64,000 nucleotides of DNA from Kineococcus sp. NBC_00420 (GTDB lineage Bacteria > Actinomycetota > Actinomycetes > Actinomycetales > Kineococcaceae): positions 620,001 through 684,000 of the forward strand of contig NZ_CP107930.1 of the NCBI RefSeq assembly GCF_036021035.1. The letters are read 5' to 3'. A model generated the notes under the pieces. It did not search any database. It worked only from the letters and a program-made list of their open reading frames with translations, and was not told the DNA's origin. The first letter of the stretch is position 1. Each line of letters begins with the position of its first letter. Position numbers and translations under genes: made by a program. Positions 18,601 through 25,834 of this stretch are shown piece by piece.

Positions 18601-20065
18601 CGTTGCCCGCGTTGTCGATGGCGACGACGACGAACGACCCGGGCGTCCCGTTCACGAGTCCGGTCACGGTCGCGGTGGTGACGTTCTTGCCGACGGCCGC
18701 GAGGGTCGTCGTCGATCCGCTGCGACGGACGACGTAGCGGTTGACGTCAGCCTCGGGACTGCCGTTCCAGGTGAACGTCGCCTGCCCGTCCCCGGCCGTG
18801 CCCACGAAACCCGTCGGGGCCGAGGGAGCCGTGAGGTCGACCGGCGTCCCGTACACGGAGGTGCTCTTCGGCGACTCGTTCGGAACGGCGTCGGCGGCCG
18901 TGACCTGGACCTGGTAGGCGATCCCGTTGGTCAGCCCCGTCAGGGCGGTGCTGGTGGTACCGGCGGGGACGGTCGTGCGCAGGGCCCCGTTGACGTAGAT
19001 GCGGTAGGTGCTGGTGTCGGTCGCCGCGGAGGCGTTCCAGGTGAGGTTCAGCGTCGAGTCCGATGCCTGGACCACGAGCCCTGTCGGGACGTCCGGTGCG
19101 ACGTTGTCGACGGGCTTGGCCGTGACCGACGTCGTTCCCGACTTGTTCCCGACCTTGTCCACGGCCGACAGGGTGAACGTGTAGTTCGTGCCGTTGGTGA
19201 GGCCGCTGACGGAGTAGGAGTTCCCGGTCACCGAGACGTCGCTCAGTGAGGCGCCGTTGAGCAGGTAGTGGTCGAAGTCGCTGTCACCGTTCGCCGTCCA
19301 CGACAGGTTGATCCGCTTGTCGGTGGGTGCCGCGGTCAGCCCCACGGGGACCACCGGGGGCGTGAGGTCGAACGGGGAACCCGTGGCGGACGCGGAGTAG
19401 TCCGAGCGGCTCAGCGGGTTCAGGGCCGTGTTGACCGCGACGACCTGGTAGCTGTACGTCCGCCCGTTGGTGACCGTGGTGTCGGTCCAGGCCTGTGTGC
19501 CTGCGTTCGCCATCGACGCGAGGAAGGCGCCGTTGCGGTAGACGTCGACGCGCTTGCGGTTGGGATCAGTCGGCAGGCTCCACGTGAGGGGTACCGCGGT
19601 GTCGGCGACGGTGGTAGCCAGGTTGGTCGGCTGCAGCGGAGCACCCGGGGCGTTGGGGGTAGCGCTGAGCTGCGTCGACGCGCTGGACTCCGACCCGTCG
19701 GAGTACACGGCGGTGACCTGCACGGAGTACGACGTCCCGTTGGTCAGACCGGTGAGCGTCGTCGACGTCGCCGGGGCCGGCACGGACACCGTCTTGGACC
19801 CGCCGAGCAGGACGCCGACGACACCCAGCCAGACGTAGGTGACCTTGTAGCCGACGACACCGGCGTCGGTGTTCGCCGTCCAGTACGGGAAGAGCCGGGT
19901 GTCGCCCACGTCGAGCTTCAGCCCGGTCGGTGCGACCGCCGGGGCGGCCTGGGCGCGGTTGCTGGAGGACAGGCCCAGTTCGTAACCGATCTGCGGCGAC
20001 CACACGCTGAGGATCGACGCGGCGGCGACGGCGGCCGCGGCGCGGGTGAGACGGCGGTTCAGCAT
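15665..20065 (-). CDS. Giant secreted protein with 11 fibronectin type III domains and a TolB-like C-terminus
   Basis: A 1466-residue exported protein. Residues 1-41 form a signal peptide (RRLTRAAAAVAAASIL core, cleavage near AQAA). Eleven FN3 repeats of about 90 residues follow (about 45-1055), each with the W core and an ending of the type GLTNGTxYTFTVVAVDxAGN. The C-terminal 400 residues hold PD40/TolB-like beta-propeller repeats: SDDGRYAVV, TADGNQVFF, TPDGRYALF, SEDGRFVGF, and several D-NG-DLY segments. No sortase motif or anchor is visible. It sits at the downstream end of the flagellar gene cluster with its own FliA-type promoter, so it could be a motility-linked surface filament, adhesin or sheath protein. 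Confidence 0.88.
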   Translation of the reverse strand: MLNRRLTRAAAAVAAASILSVWSPQIGYELGLSSSNRAQAAPAVAPTGLKLDVGDTRLFPYWTANTDAGVVGYKVTYVWLGVVGVLLGGSKTVSVPAPATSTTLTGLTNGTSYSVQVTAVYSDGSESSASTQLSATPNAPGAPLQPTNLATTVADTAVPLTWSLPTDPNRKRVDVYRNGAFLASMANAGTQAWTDTTVTNGRTYSYQVVAVNTALNPLSRSDYSASATGSPFDLTPPVVPVGLTAAPTDKRINLSWTANGDSDFDHYLLNGASLSDVSVTGNSYSVSGLTNGTNYTFTLSAVDKVGNKSGTTSVTAKPVDNVAPDVPTGLVVQASDSTLNLTWNASAATDTSTYRIYVNGALRTTVPAGTTSTALTGLTNGIAYQVQVTAADAVPNESPKSTSVYGTPVDLTAPSAPTGFVGTAGDGQATFTWNGSPEADVNRYVVRRSGSTTTLAAVGKNVTTATVTGLVNGTPGSFVVVAIDNAGNESTASNVATVTPRDMTPPAAPVNLTGTAEDTSVTLSWNANSESDFDHYVVRNGSGATVATVTKGTQTVRIGNLANDTAASFTVVAVDTVGNVSASSNAVSLTPKDTTAPSAPTNVVATAGDGRATLTWTRSPEADVARYLVKNSAGTTVATVTGGATSTTITGLTNDTAYTYTVVAVDTSGNTSTESGPVSVTPKDTTAPSAPSNATGTAGDRTATVSWTRSPETDVDRYLVRDSSGATVATVGATGSTATVTGLTNGTSYVFTVVAVDRAGNVSPASATVPLTPKDTTPPPAPSAAGSTAGNSTVTVTWTGSTDPDVDHYEVLDPSGTTRATAPAGSSSATVSGLTNGTAYTFSVVAVDAAGNRSNASTAPAATPRAPLAAPGSVSASAGDAQVTVSWTPVVDTRLDHYSVCSTGGSCVSVPAGTTSWTATGLTNGSAYSYVVYSVDGAGVTSAPSGTVTATPQVALPATPQNLTGSAGNTTVTLAWNPVAGVAGYDVLVNGAPVQRVTTATATVTGLTNGTAYTFSVRAVAASGTTGAASSSIALTPSAPSAPSGPISNGTTTPTAGAGAASGTASSRNGRYTIFGSSAQLEPTDTNTSYELYVKDSVAGTVTRLDPAAAGTDLNNSQVVMSDDGRYAVVTTSVSKVPADTNGMLDVYRLDRQTGSWQLVSVPTGGGVTTTAGTEVVTGNRVYSTAPSLAVTADGNQVFFFSSRADLVPGDTNGARDLFRKDLSTGVVTRVDVDPNGNQIAGGTIGAALKVTPDGRYALFVTSLQNTPVLWRKDLQTGALAVAAGAGTWNSINYTARVDQGSNDVSLSEDGRFVGFSSNDSSLTANAGEYLAYRQDMTTRQVVRAGLVGQKVTWEHGVQLDPTGRYAFFSTTANYGADTDQHTDWYRRDLGSSDTTAVMVTAQSTGAPAARRMMGDVMPAEFGSLTILSGESVLVVTTQALIAADTNGKPDLYAKTISTGEVGSAA

Positions 20066-20096
20066 GGGGTGGCCCTTCCAGCGTGGACCACGAAAG

Positions 20097-20140
20097 GCCC
20101 AGGTCGACGTCTAGAACTCCTTCTAGATGTCGGCCTGGGC
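20097..20140 (-). repeat. 20-bp imperfect hairpin in the FN3 gene leader
   Basis: The arms 20097-20116 and 20121-20140 pair over 20 bases with two mismatches. On the minus strand the loop reads GGAG within AAGGAGTT. The hairpin overlaps the -10 element of the candidate FliA promoter and lies between the end of the upstream gene (20222) and the FN3 start. It could be a terminator of the upstream operon, a leader structure, or a protein-binding dyad. Confidence 0.55.
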
Positions 20141-20153
20141 CCGGTGTTCTTGA
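20127..20153 (-). promoter_or_regulatory. Candidate FliA-type promoter for the FN3 giant protein
   Basis: Read on the minus strand: TCAA (20153-20150), 15-base spacer, GCCGACAT (20134-20127), compared with the sigma-28 consensus TAAA-N15-GCCGATAA. Transcription would start near 20120, about 55 bases before the ATG. Confidence 0.5.
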
Positions 20154-20221
20154 CTCGGATCACCCGATCGCGGCGACTCTCGCTCTGCGTAGTCCCGGCA
20201 CCCGAGCCGGGCAGGGGCGAC

Positions 20222-20593
20222 TCAGACCGCCTGGTCGATGAAGACCGGAGGCCGCTCGGCCGGATCGAACTTCCCCAGGGCTCGGCGCCGGGAACGGGCG
20301 TGGATCATGGCCTCGGCCAGACGTTCGCTGACGTCGAGCTGACGCTGCAGGAGGACACGTGCCCGCTCGGCGAACTCGTGGGGCACCTGTCCCAGGGCGG
20401 CAGGGGCCACCCAGTCGTGCGCGGGAAGCCCCTCCGAGGGCTCCTCCCCCGCGTGCATCGCGCGGATGAGGAGTTCTGCGCGATCCACGTCGAGCTCGAC
20501 CGAACGCAGGGCGTCGTCCCAGGCCGAGGACCAGTCGGGCAGCGTCGCGTCGTCGTCGGCCACGGTCGTCTCCACGACGTCCGGCGTCGTCAT
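20222..20593 (-). CDS. Small protein coupled to FliS, FliT-like candidate
   Basis: A 123-residue soluble acidic protein. No family is recognised with certainty. The C-terminal half is one long predicted helix pair (FAERARVLLQRQLDVSERLA, MIHARSRRRALGKF). Its ATG overlaps the fliS stop by four bases, so it is translationally coupled. In many flagellar operons the gene after fliS encodes the chaperone FliT, a small helical protein; position and size support that role here, but the sequence alone does not prove it. Confidence 0.6.
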   Translation of the reverse strand: MTTPDVVETTVADDDATLPDWSSAWDDALRSVELDVDRAELLIRAMHAGEEPSEGLPAHDWVAPAALGQVPHEFAERARVLLQRQLDVSERLAEAMIHARSRRRALGKFDPAERPPVFIDQAV

Positions 20594-21012
20594 GCGACCC
20601 CGTGGCCGGCGGCCGAACCACCGCTGAGGTGCTCGAGGGCCGCCTCACGCCACGCCTCCGCCAGGGGCTCCACGGTGACCGTCCGGCAGGCGGCGGTTCT
20701 CGTCGCGTCACCACTGAGGTTCGCGGCGATGAGCTCCTGGGACAGCCAGGTGTACAGCGCCATGAGGTTGGGCCCACCATCCCACGCCTCGACGTCGAGG
20801 CTGGTGCGGAGTTCGTCGACGATCTCCTGGGCGTGCATCAGGTTGGTGTGCGCCGTCTCGCGGTCACCCTCGAGTTGGGCGTTCTCCGCCCGTTGCAGGT
20901 CCAGGACGAGACGGTCGTACAACATGACGAGCAGAGCCGCCGGACTCGCGGTGGCGAGGCTGTCCCTGAGGTAGCGGTTGGCGCTGCGCGCGCCGAACGT
21001 CGTCTGAGTCAT
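20590..21012 (-). CDS. fliS: Flagellar export chaperone FliS
   Basis: Cytoplasmic chaperone for flagellin, 140 residues. The opening RSANRYLRDSLATASPAALL matches the FliS pattern in which a Y-x-N-like motif precedes helices, and the segment MLYDRLVLDLQRAE is the family hallmark. All-helical to the end. The start at 21012 is chosen because GGAGGATCC precedes it by 7-10 bases. It follows fliD on the same strand, separated by a hairpin, and may have its own FliA-type promoter at 21051-21077. Confidence 0.9.
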   Translation of the reverse strand: MTQTTFGARSANRYLRDSLATASPAALLVMLYDRLVLDLQRAENAQLEGDRETAHTNLMHAQEIVDELRTSLDVEAWDGGPNLMALYTWLSQELIAANLSGDATRTAACRTVTVEPLAEAWREAALEHLSGGSAAGHGVA

Positions 21013-21050
21013 GCGCTGGATCCTCCAGGAGGTTGCCGGTGTCGAGGACT

Positions 21051-21077
21051 CCATCGGCCCGGATCCGGCCGATTCCA
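21051..21077 (-). promoter_or_regulatory. Weak candidate FliA-type promoter for fliS
   Basis: Minus strand: TGGA (21077-21074), 15-base spacer, GCCGATGG (21058-21051). The -10 matches 6 of 8, but the -35 is poor. A start near 21044 would give a 32-base leader to fliS. Confidence 0.3.
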
Positions 21078-21112
21078 GTGGTGGAACGAAACTCGTGCTA
21101 CGGAACGCGAAG

Positions 21113-21143
21113 AGCCGGCCACCACGGGCAGTGGTGACCGGCT
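21113..21143 (-). terminator. Hairpin downstream of fliD
   Basis: The arms 21113-21125 (AGCCGGCCACCAC) and 21131-21143 pair over 13 bases with one mismatch and a 5-base loop, 13 bases after the fliD stop. Confidence 0.6.
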
Positions 21144-21155
21144 ACGACGGGCTGA

Positions 21156-22673
21156 TCAGCCGTTGCTCGAGTTCATGCTCGCCAACTGACCCGAGAGCCA
21201 ACTCCCCTGGCTCTGCGACTTCTGCAGAGCGATCTCGAGCTGGGAGTAGTACTTCTGGTAGTACGCCTTCTTGGCTTCGAGGCGGGAGTCCCAGTCCGAG
21301 ATCCGCTTCGTGAGGTCACCGATCGTCGACGTCTGCCCCTTGATGGCCGACGTCAGGGAACCGGTGTACTTGTCCGTCGCCGCCAGGGCGACGCTGGACA
21401 GCCGCTCCACCACACCCTGCGCAGAGCTCGTGCTGTCCACACTGGTGGGCGCGAGGGCCTGCTGCGTCGCCTGCGGGTTGGCCGCGTACGCCGTCGAGAA
21501 CACCGCACTGTCGAACTTGAGCTGACCGTCCGAGGTGGACTGCAGGCCGTACTGGGCCGCGGACGCCGAGCCACCGAGCGCGCCCGTCACCGCGCTGATG
21601 ATGCGCGACTTCATGGCACGGAGCGAGGAATCCCCGTTCAGGACCCCGGCTCCCGTCGACGTCCCGCTCGCGCCGACCACGCCGGCAGCGGACTGCTTGG
21701 CGATCTCCGCCAGGGCGGCGTTGGCCGCCGTGACGAGAGTATTCACGGACTTCACGACGGCGGAGGCGTCCGTTCCGACGCTGACCTTGGTCGGGGCGCC
21801 GTTCGCGGCCGTCACCTTGGCCACGGTGACCGCGACCCCCGGCATCAGGTCGGTGAAGGTGTTTGTCGCCGACGTCACGACGAAACCAGTCCCGTTGAGA
21901 GTCGAGATGGAGATCTCGGCGTCCTGGGGTTTGGTCAGGGGCTCGTAACCTGTGACGGAGGTCGTCCCTGCTGGCGGCGTGTACCCGTCAACCTTCTGAC
22001 CCACCGCCGGGTTCGGGGTGGTGGTGCCGTCGGGGTTGCGGACCGACAAGGTGCCGTCCGAGTTCTTCACCAGCGGGACGAGGTCGAAGTCACCCTTCGT
22101 CCGCCCCGTGCTGGTGCTGCTGATCTGCAGGCGGTAGTTGCCGTCGCTGACGCGAACGGCTACTGCGCTCAGACCGAGGCCGGCCACCTTGTTGATGGCG
22201 GACGTGACGTCACTGAGCGACCCGGACGTGGGGTTGACCGTTCCGAGGACGGTCCCGTCGGAGGCCACGACGTCGAGCGGGATGCTCAGGGCACCGCGAA
22301 TGTCCGCGCTGGCCGGGTCGAACGTCCCACTGAGGATGGACTTGCCCGAAGCGAGTCCGTTCACCGAGAAGGAAAGCGCACCCGGGAGGGCCGAGCTCGC
22401 TGCGGTGGCCGTGGCGTTGGTGTCCGACGTCGTGGCCGACGCAGCGGTCCACGTCGAGGCCTGGGTCAGTGCGGCGGCGGCAGTCTGGAGGGCCGCCATC
22501 CGGGCGTTGACGGACTGGTAGGCGTTGATCTTCGTCTGCGCCGTCGAGACGTTGTTCTTCAGCTGGGTCTGCGGGGCAGCATCCACACTGAGCAGTTTGG
22601 TGATGATGCTGCTGGTGTCGAGTCCGCTGATCAGCCCGTCGACGGCGGAGGAGGACGATGACACTGAGGTCAT
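21156..22673 (-). CDS. fliD: Flagellar filament cap protein FliD (HAP2)
   Basis: A 505-residue secreted cap protein at the filament tip that folds incoming flagellin. The N-terminus SAVDGLISGLDTSSIITKLL is the FliD signature, followed by a coiled-coil N-domain. The centre is beta-rich and variable. The C-terminal FliD_C region contains SALKGQTSTIG-like helices and ends with YYQKYYSQLEIALQKSQSQG plus a short flexible tail. Start ATG 22673 is preferred to an upstream in-frame codon because AGGAG lies 10 bases before it. Located directly downstream of flagellin behind a strong terminator. Confidence 0.94.
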   Translation of the reverse strand: MTSVSSSSSAVDGLISGLDTSSIITKLLSVDAAPQTQLKNNVSTAQTKINAYQSVNARMAALQTAAAALTQASTWTAASATTSDTNATATAASSALPGALSFSVNGLASGKSILSGTFDPASADIRGALSIPLDVVASDGTVLGTVNPTSGSLSDVTSAINKVAGLGLSAVAVRVSDGNYRLQISSTSTGRTKGDFDLVPLVKNSDGTLSVRNPDGTTTPNPAVGQKVDGYTPPAGTTSVTGYEPLTKPQDAEISISTLNGTGFVVTSATNTFTDLMPGVAVTVAKVTAANGAPTKVSVGTDASAVVKSVNTLVTAANAALAEIAKQSAAGVVGASGTSTGAGVLNGDSSLRAMKSRIISAVTGALGGSASAAQYGLQSTSDGQLKFDSAVFSTAYAANPQATQQALAPTSVDSTSSAQGVVERLSSVALAATDKYTGSLTSAIKGQTSTIGDLTKRISDWDSRLEAKKAYYQKYYSQLEIALQKSQSQGSWLSGQLASMNSSNG

Positions 22674-22718
22674 GACCTGGGGCTCCTGTCTGTTGTCGAT
22701 GGAGGTGACATGGAAGAA

Positions 22719-22751
22719 GGCGGGGGACACCGCCAAGCGGTGTCCCCCGCC
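22719..22751 (-). terminator. Strong hairpin after flagellin
   Basis: The arms 22719-22732 (GGCGGGGGACACCG) and 22738-22751 are perfect complements with a 5-base loop. It follows the flagellin stop on the minus strand and precedes fliD; no fliD promoter is evident between them. Confidence 0.75.
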
Positions 22752-22797
22752 TGTGAGGGAAGGGTCAGCCGGAGCGACCCGACCTCAGTTCTCGAAC

Positions 22798-24018
22798 TCA
22801 GCCACGCAGCAGCGTGAGGATGTTCTGGGTCGAGGAGTTGGCCTGCGCGAGCATGCTCGTACCGGCCTGAGAGAGGACCTGGTTCTTGGTGAACTTGGTC
22901 ATCTCGGCCGCCATGTCGGTGTCGCGGATGGCCGAGTTGGAGGCGGTGATGTTCTGGATCGCCGTGTTCAGGTTGTCGATCGTCTTCTCGAAGCGGTTCT
23001 GGACCGCACCGATCGACGCACGAGCACCCGACACGCCGGCCAGCGCGTTGGAGACCGCGTCGATGGCCTGCTGAGCGTCGGCCCCGCTGAGGAGGTCGAT
23101 ACCGGTCAGGCCGAGACCAGCGGAGTCGAAACCGCGGACACCCGTCCCAACAACACCCGTCACGGCAGTGGGAGCTGCGTATGCCGGGCTACCACCGGTG
23201 TAAGCTGCGGGCGCCGTACCCGTACCCGATCCCTTGGTGAGAGTGACCGACTGGCCGGTCTGACCCTTGAGTGCAGTGATCGTCAACTGCCCAGCAGTGT
23301 CCACCGAAGCCGAGTAGTTCGCAGCGAAGGTCGTGTTCGCGTTCATGTCAGCGGCCGTCGACGCGGCAGTGGTGCCGGTCGTGGTGACGTTGATGCTGGG
23401 AGCAGTTCCGGAGGCGGCGATGTTGAGAACGTCACCCGCGACTGCGCCGGAGATCGTGTACTTGTTCTCCGCCTTCACCGGAGCAACAGCGGTGGTCCCC
23501 CCGAACAGGGCAGAAGAAGACGACAGGTCGATGTTGATGCGGTCGTCGCCAGCAGCGCTGTTGTTCGCGCCGACCTGGAAGACACCGTTGTAGCTGCCGC
23601 TCAGGAGCTGCTGGCCGCCGAACGCCGTGGTCTTGGAGATGCGGTCGAGCTCGCTGGAGAGAGCGGAGAATTCCTTGTTGGCGGCCTTCTGCGCGGTCGA
23701 GTCCTGGGAACCGGAGTTGGCGGCCTGGACAGCCAGGTCACGCATGCGCTGCAGGATGTCGGTGCTGGTGCTGAGGGCACCGTCAGCGGTCTGGGCGACG
23801 TTGACGCCGTCCTGGGCGTTGCGGGCGGCGACGGTGAGGCCACCGATCTGCGACTTCAGGCCCTCGGAGACGACCAGGCCGGCCGCGTCGTCCGCAGCCT
23901 TGTTGATGCGGAAGCCCGAGGACAGCTTCTCCAGCGACGAGCTGACAGCCTTGTCCGTCTTGTTCAGGTTGTTGTAAGACGAGAGCGCCGCGATGTTGGA
24001 GTTGATGCGAAGACCCAT
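22798..24018 (-). CDS. fliC: Flagellin
   Basis: Major filament subunit, 406 residues. The N-terminal D0/D1 domain begins [18 protein letters not shown] with [17 protein letters not shown]. The C-terminal D1/D0 domain has [19 protein letters not shown] and ends [11 protein letters not shown]. The central 190 residues (about 140-300) are a Thr/Ala-rich variable, surface-exposed domain. ATG 24018 has GGAGGAA 9 bases upstream. FliS is its expected chaperone. A FliA-type promoter sits about 63 bases upstream of the ATG. Confidence 0.96.
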   Translation of the reverse strand: MGLRINSNIAALSSYNNLNKTDKAVSSSLEKLSSGFRINKAADDAAGLVVSEGLKSQIGGLTVAARNAQDGVNVAQTADGALSTSTDILQRMRDLAVQAANSGSQDSTAQKAANKEFSALSSELDRISKTTAFGGQQLLSGSYNGVFQVGANNSAAGDDRINIDLSSSSALFGGTTAVAPVKAENKYTISGAVAGDVLNIAASGTAPSINVTTTGTTAASTAADMNANTTFAANYSASVDTAGQLTITALKGQTGQSVTLTKGSGTGTAPAAYTGGSPAYAAPTAVTGVVGTGVRGFDSAGLGLTGIDLLSGADAQQAIDAVSNALAGVSGARASIGAVQNRFEKTIDNLNTAIQNITASNSAIRDTDMAAEMTKFTKNQVLSQAGTSMLAQANSSTQNILTLLRG

Positions 24019-24087
24019 GGTGACGATTCCTCCGTGATGTGGGGTCTGACGTGGTTCGTGTCGGCCGTCCGTGGCCTGACACTTCAT

Positions 24088-24114
24088 TCATCGGCTGGCG
24101 GGCTTCCCACCTGA
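24088..24114 (-). promoter_or_regulatory. Candidate FliA-type promoter for flagellin
   Basis: Minus strand: TCAG (24114-24111), 15-base spacer, GCCGATGA (24095-24088), 7 of 8 at the -10. The predicted start near 24081 gives a leader of about 63 bases. The rest of the 331-base gap (24019-24349) holds a small dyad at 24170-24186 and the sigma-gene terminator. Confidence 0.55.
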
Positions 24115-24292
24115 GCGGTTGGTCCCGCGGCAAACGGGTGACACTCTGCGATCACCCGCACCACAGCCACCTGGAGTCCCTCCAGGCACACCCGCCGTGG
24201 TTCACCGGTCGACCTGGGCACAGCCCGAGTCGCCCTCACATCTAAACACGTACCGTCACGTCATGTCGCGGTTAGTGAGGTTCGGGAACGAC

Positions 24293-24330
24293 GAAGGCCC
24301 CGCCGTGACCAAGGTCGCGACGGGGCCTTC
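24293..24330 (-). terminator. Terminator of the FliA-type sigma factor gene
   Basis: The perfect arms GAAGGCCCCG (24293-24302) and CGGGGCCTTC (24321-24330) lie directly after the stop of the sigma gene on the minus strand; inner bases add further pairing. Confidence 0.65.
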
Positions 24331-24348
24331 GAGGAGGGGCGTGGTCGT

Positions 24349-25206
24349 TCAGGCCGTGCGCGCCACCGGCGCCGCGTAGGACCCGAAGCTGCTGAGCGCA
24401 AGCCGGCTCCGGAAGTCGCTCTGCGTCCCGACCGCGGCGTAGTAGGACTCCTTGCGCTTCACTGAAGCGCCGGACCCGCCGACCTTGGCCACCATCTCGG
24501 GCGAGAGGTGGGTGTTCATCCCGTCGCGCAACAGCACGAGCGCCTCGGCGCGCATCTGCGAGATGCGCGACTCCGAGACCTCCAGCTCCTCGGCCAGCTC
24601 GGCCATCGGCCGCTCCTGGATGAAGTAGCCCTCGATGACGTGCTTGAGGCGCTCGGGCAGGACGAGGATCGCCGAGCGCAGGTAGCCGAGGCGCTCGCGG
24701 TGCAGCAGCTCCTGCTCCGGGCCGGGCGTGTGGGTCGGGAGGTGGTCGTCGAGGGAGGCGCCGTCGGCGGTGAAGCCCTGCATCGACAGCACCATCGAGC
24801 GCTGCGCCTCGTCGCGGGTCTCCGCGAGCTCCTTCTCGGAGACCCCGAGAGAGGCAGCCAGCTCGGCGTTCTTCGGGGTGCGACCCAGCTCCGTCGTCAG
24901 CTTGTCCTCGGTCTGGCTCAGCTTGCGCTGCCGGCTGCGAACCCCGCGGGAGGCCCAGTCGGCCCCGCGGAGGTCGTCGAGGATGGCGCCGCGGATGCGG
25001 GTGTTGGCGTAACGGTTGAACGGGACCCCGGTGCTCGGGTCGTAGGCCTTCGACGCCTGGAACAGCGCCATGAGGCCGGCCGAGGTGAGGTCGTCCCGGC
25101 TCACGTGCGACGGCAGACGACCGATGAACTCAGAGGTGATGTAGCCGACGAGCGGCAGGTTCTTCTCCACGAGCGCGTGGCGCTCAGCGGCAGAAAGCTC
25201 GACCAT
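24349..25206 (-). CDS. fliA: FliA/WhiG-type sigma-70 family factor
   Basis: Alternative sigma factor of 285 residues. Region 2 contains LPLVGYITSEFIGRLPSHVS, DLTSAGLMALFQASKAYDPS and FNRYANTRIRGAILDDLRGADW, the last a FliA/WhiG hallmark. Region 3 has LGRTPKNAELAASLGVSEKE. Region 4 has LPERLKHVIEGYFIQE followed by MAELAEELEVSESRISQMRA, the -35-binding helix-turn-helix. A 40-residue C-terminal tail extends beyond region 4. The start at 25206 (MVELSAAERHA) is preferred to longer versions. It probably drives the late flagellar and chemotaxis promoters noted elsewhere. Confidence 0.92.
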   Translation of the reverse strand: MVELSAAERHALVEKNLPLVGYITSEFIGRLPSHVSRDDLTSAGLMALFQASKAYDPSTGVPFNRYANTRIRGAILDDLRGADWASRGVRSRQRKLSQTEDKLTTELGRTPKNAELAASLGVSEKELAETRDEAQRSMVLSMQGFTADGASLDDHLPTHTPGPEQELLHRERLGYLRSAILVLPERLKHVIEGYFIQERPMAELAEELEVSESRISQMRAEALVLLRDGMNTHLSPEMVAKVGGSGASVKRKESYYAAVGTQSDFRSRLALSSFGSYAAPVARTA

Positions 25207-25489
25207 GGGGAGCTCCCGGGTGGCGAAGGCGGTGTCTGCGGTCACACACCCCTTCTCGGCACACACCCCCCGGGGACTTGAGCGCCGACCGGGTGACGGC
25301 TCCCTCCCGCACGCTGCGCCGAACGGGTCGCCGACGTCACTGCCCGTCCACGCGGGGAGCACCGGGGTGACAACAGCCACGTTCGGCGCAACCCTGTTCA
25401 GCACCGGGGGGAGAACGACCGAAGGTTGGTCAGAGCGTTGCGCCGCACCACGTGTGGCGCGTGAGGTTCGTGGGGCTGGAGGGAACGTC

Positions 25490-25834
25490 GTGAAGCCGCT
25501 GTGGCAGGTCGTGCGGGATCTGGAGTTCGCGTACAAGAAGGGCCGCCTGACCCCGTCCTACCTCGACCACTACGCCGACGTGAACGGCGAGCGGGTTGCC
25601 GCGCTCTACGCCCTGTGCGCGAAGAACTACCTCGAGGTCGAGCACGAGATCGGCCGCAACGACCACCTCGCCGGAGAACGGGAGCACGGGATCGACCAGG
25701 CCGCGGTCAACCGCGCCATGGAGGAAGAAGCGCGCATCCTCAACCAGGAGATGCGGGCGGCCCGTGACGACGGAAGGCCCTACTACCTGCGGAAGCCGAC
25801 GAAGAACGCGCAGTTCATCCGCAAGTCAGGCTGA
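25490..25834 (+). CDS. Small conserved-looking protein of unknown function in the flagellar cluster
   Basis: A 114-residue, highly charged, helical protein; not recognised. It begins VKPLWQVVRDLEFAYKKGRL and ends RKPTKNAQFIRKSG, with EEARILNQEMRAARDDGR in between. The GTG at 25490 is supported by GGAGGG 6 bases upstream. It is divergent from the sigma gene and precedes flgN, so a role in flagellar regulation or assembly is possible but unproven. Confidence 0.65.
   Translation: MKPLWQVVRDLEFAYKKGRLTPSYLDHYADVNGERVAALYALCAKNYLEVEHEIGRNDHLAGEREHGIDQAAVNRAMEEEARILNQEMRAARDDGRPYYLRKPTKNAQFIRKSG

Noticed and set aside
15110-19249. A plus-strand open frame of 1379 codons opposite the FN3 protein gene
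   Set aside because: In DNA this GC-rich, antisense frames stay open by codon bias. Its composition is Arg/Gly/Asp/Val-rich with no domain, while the minus-strand frame has a signal peptide and clear FN3 repeats.
16900-19950. Regular repeats that could be mistaken for a CRISPR array or DNA repeats
   Set aside because: The roughly 270-base periodicity is that of FN3 domains in the protein; the DNA units differ and there are no short spacers.
25253-25281. FliA-type promoter before the sigma gene itself
   Set aside because: GCCGAGAA is a fair -10, but the nearest TCAA is 17 bases away and the 15-base position reads AAGT, so autoregulation is not supported.
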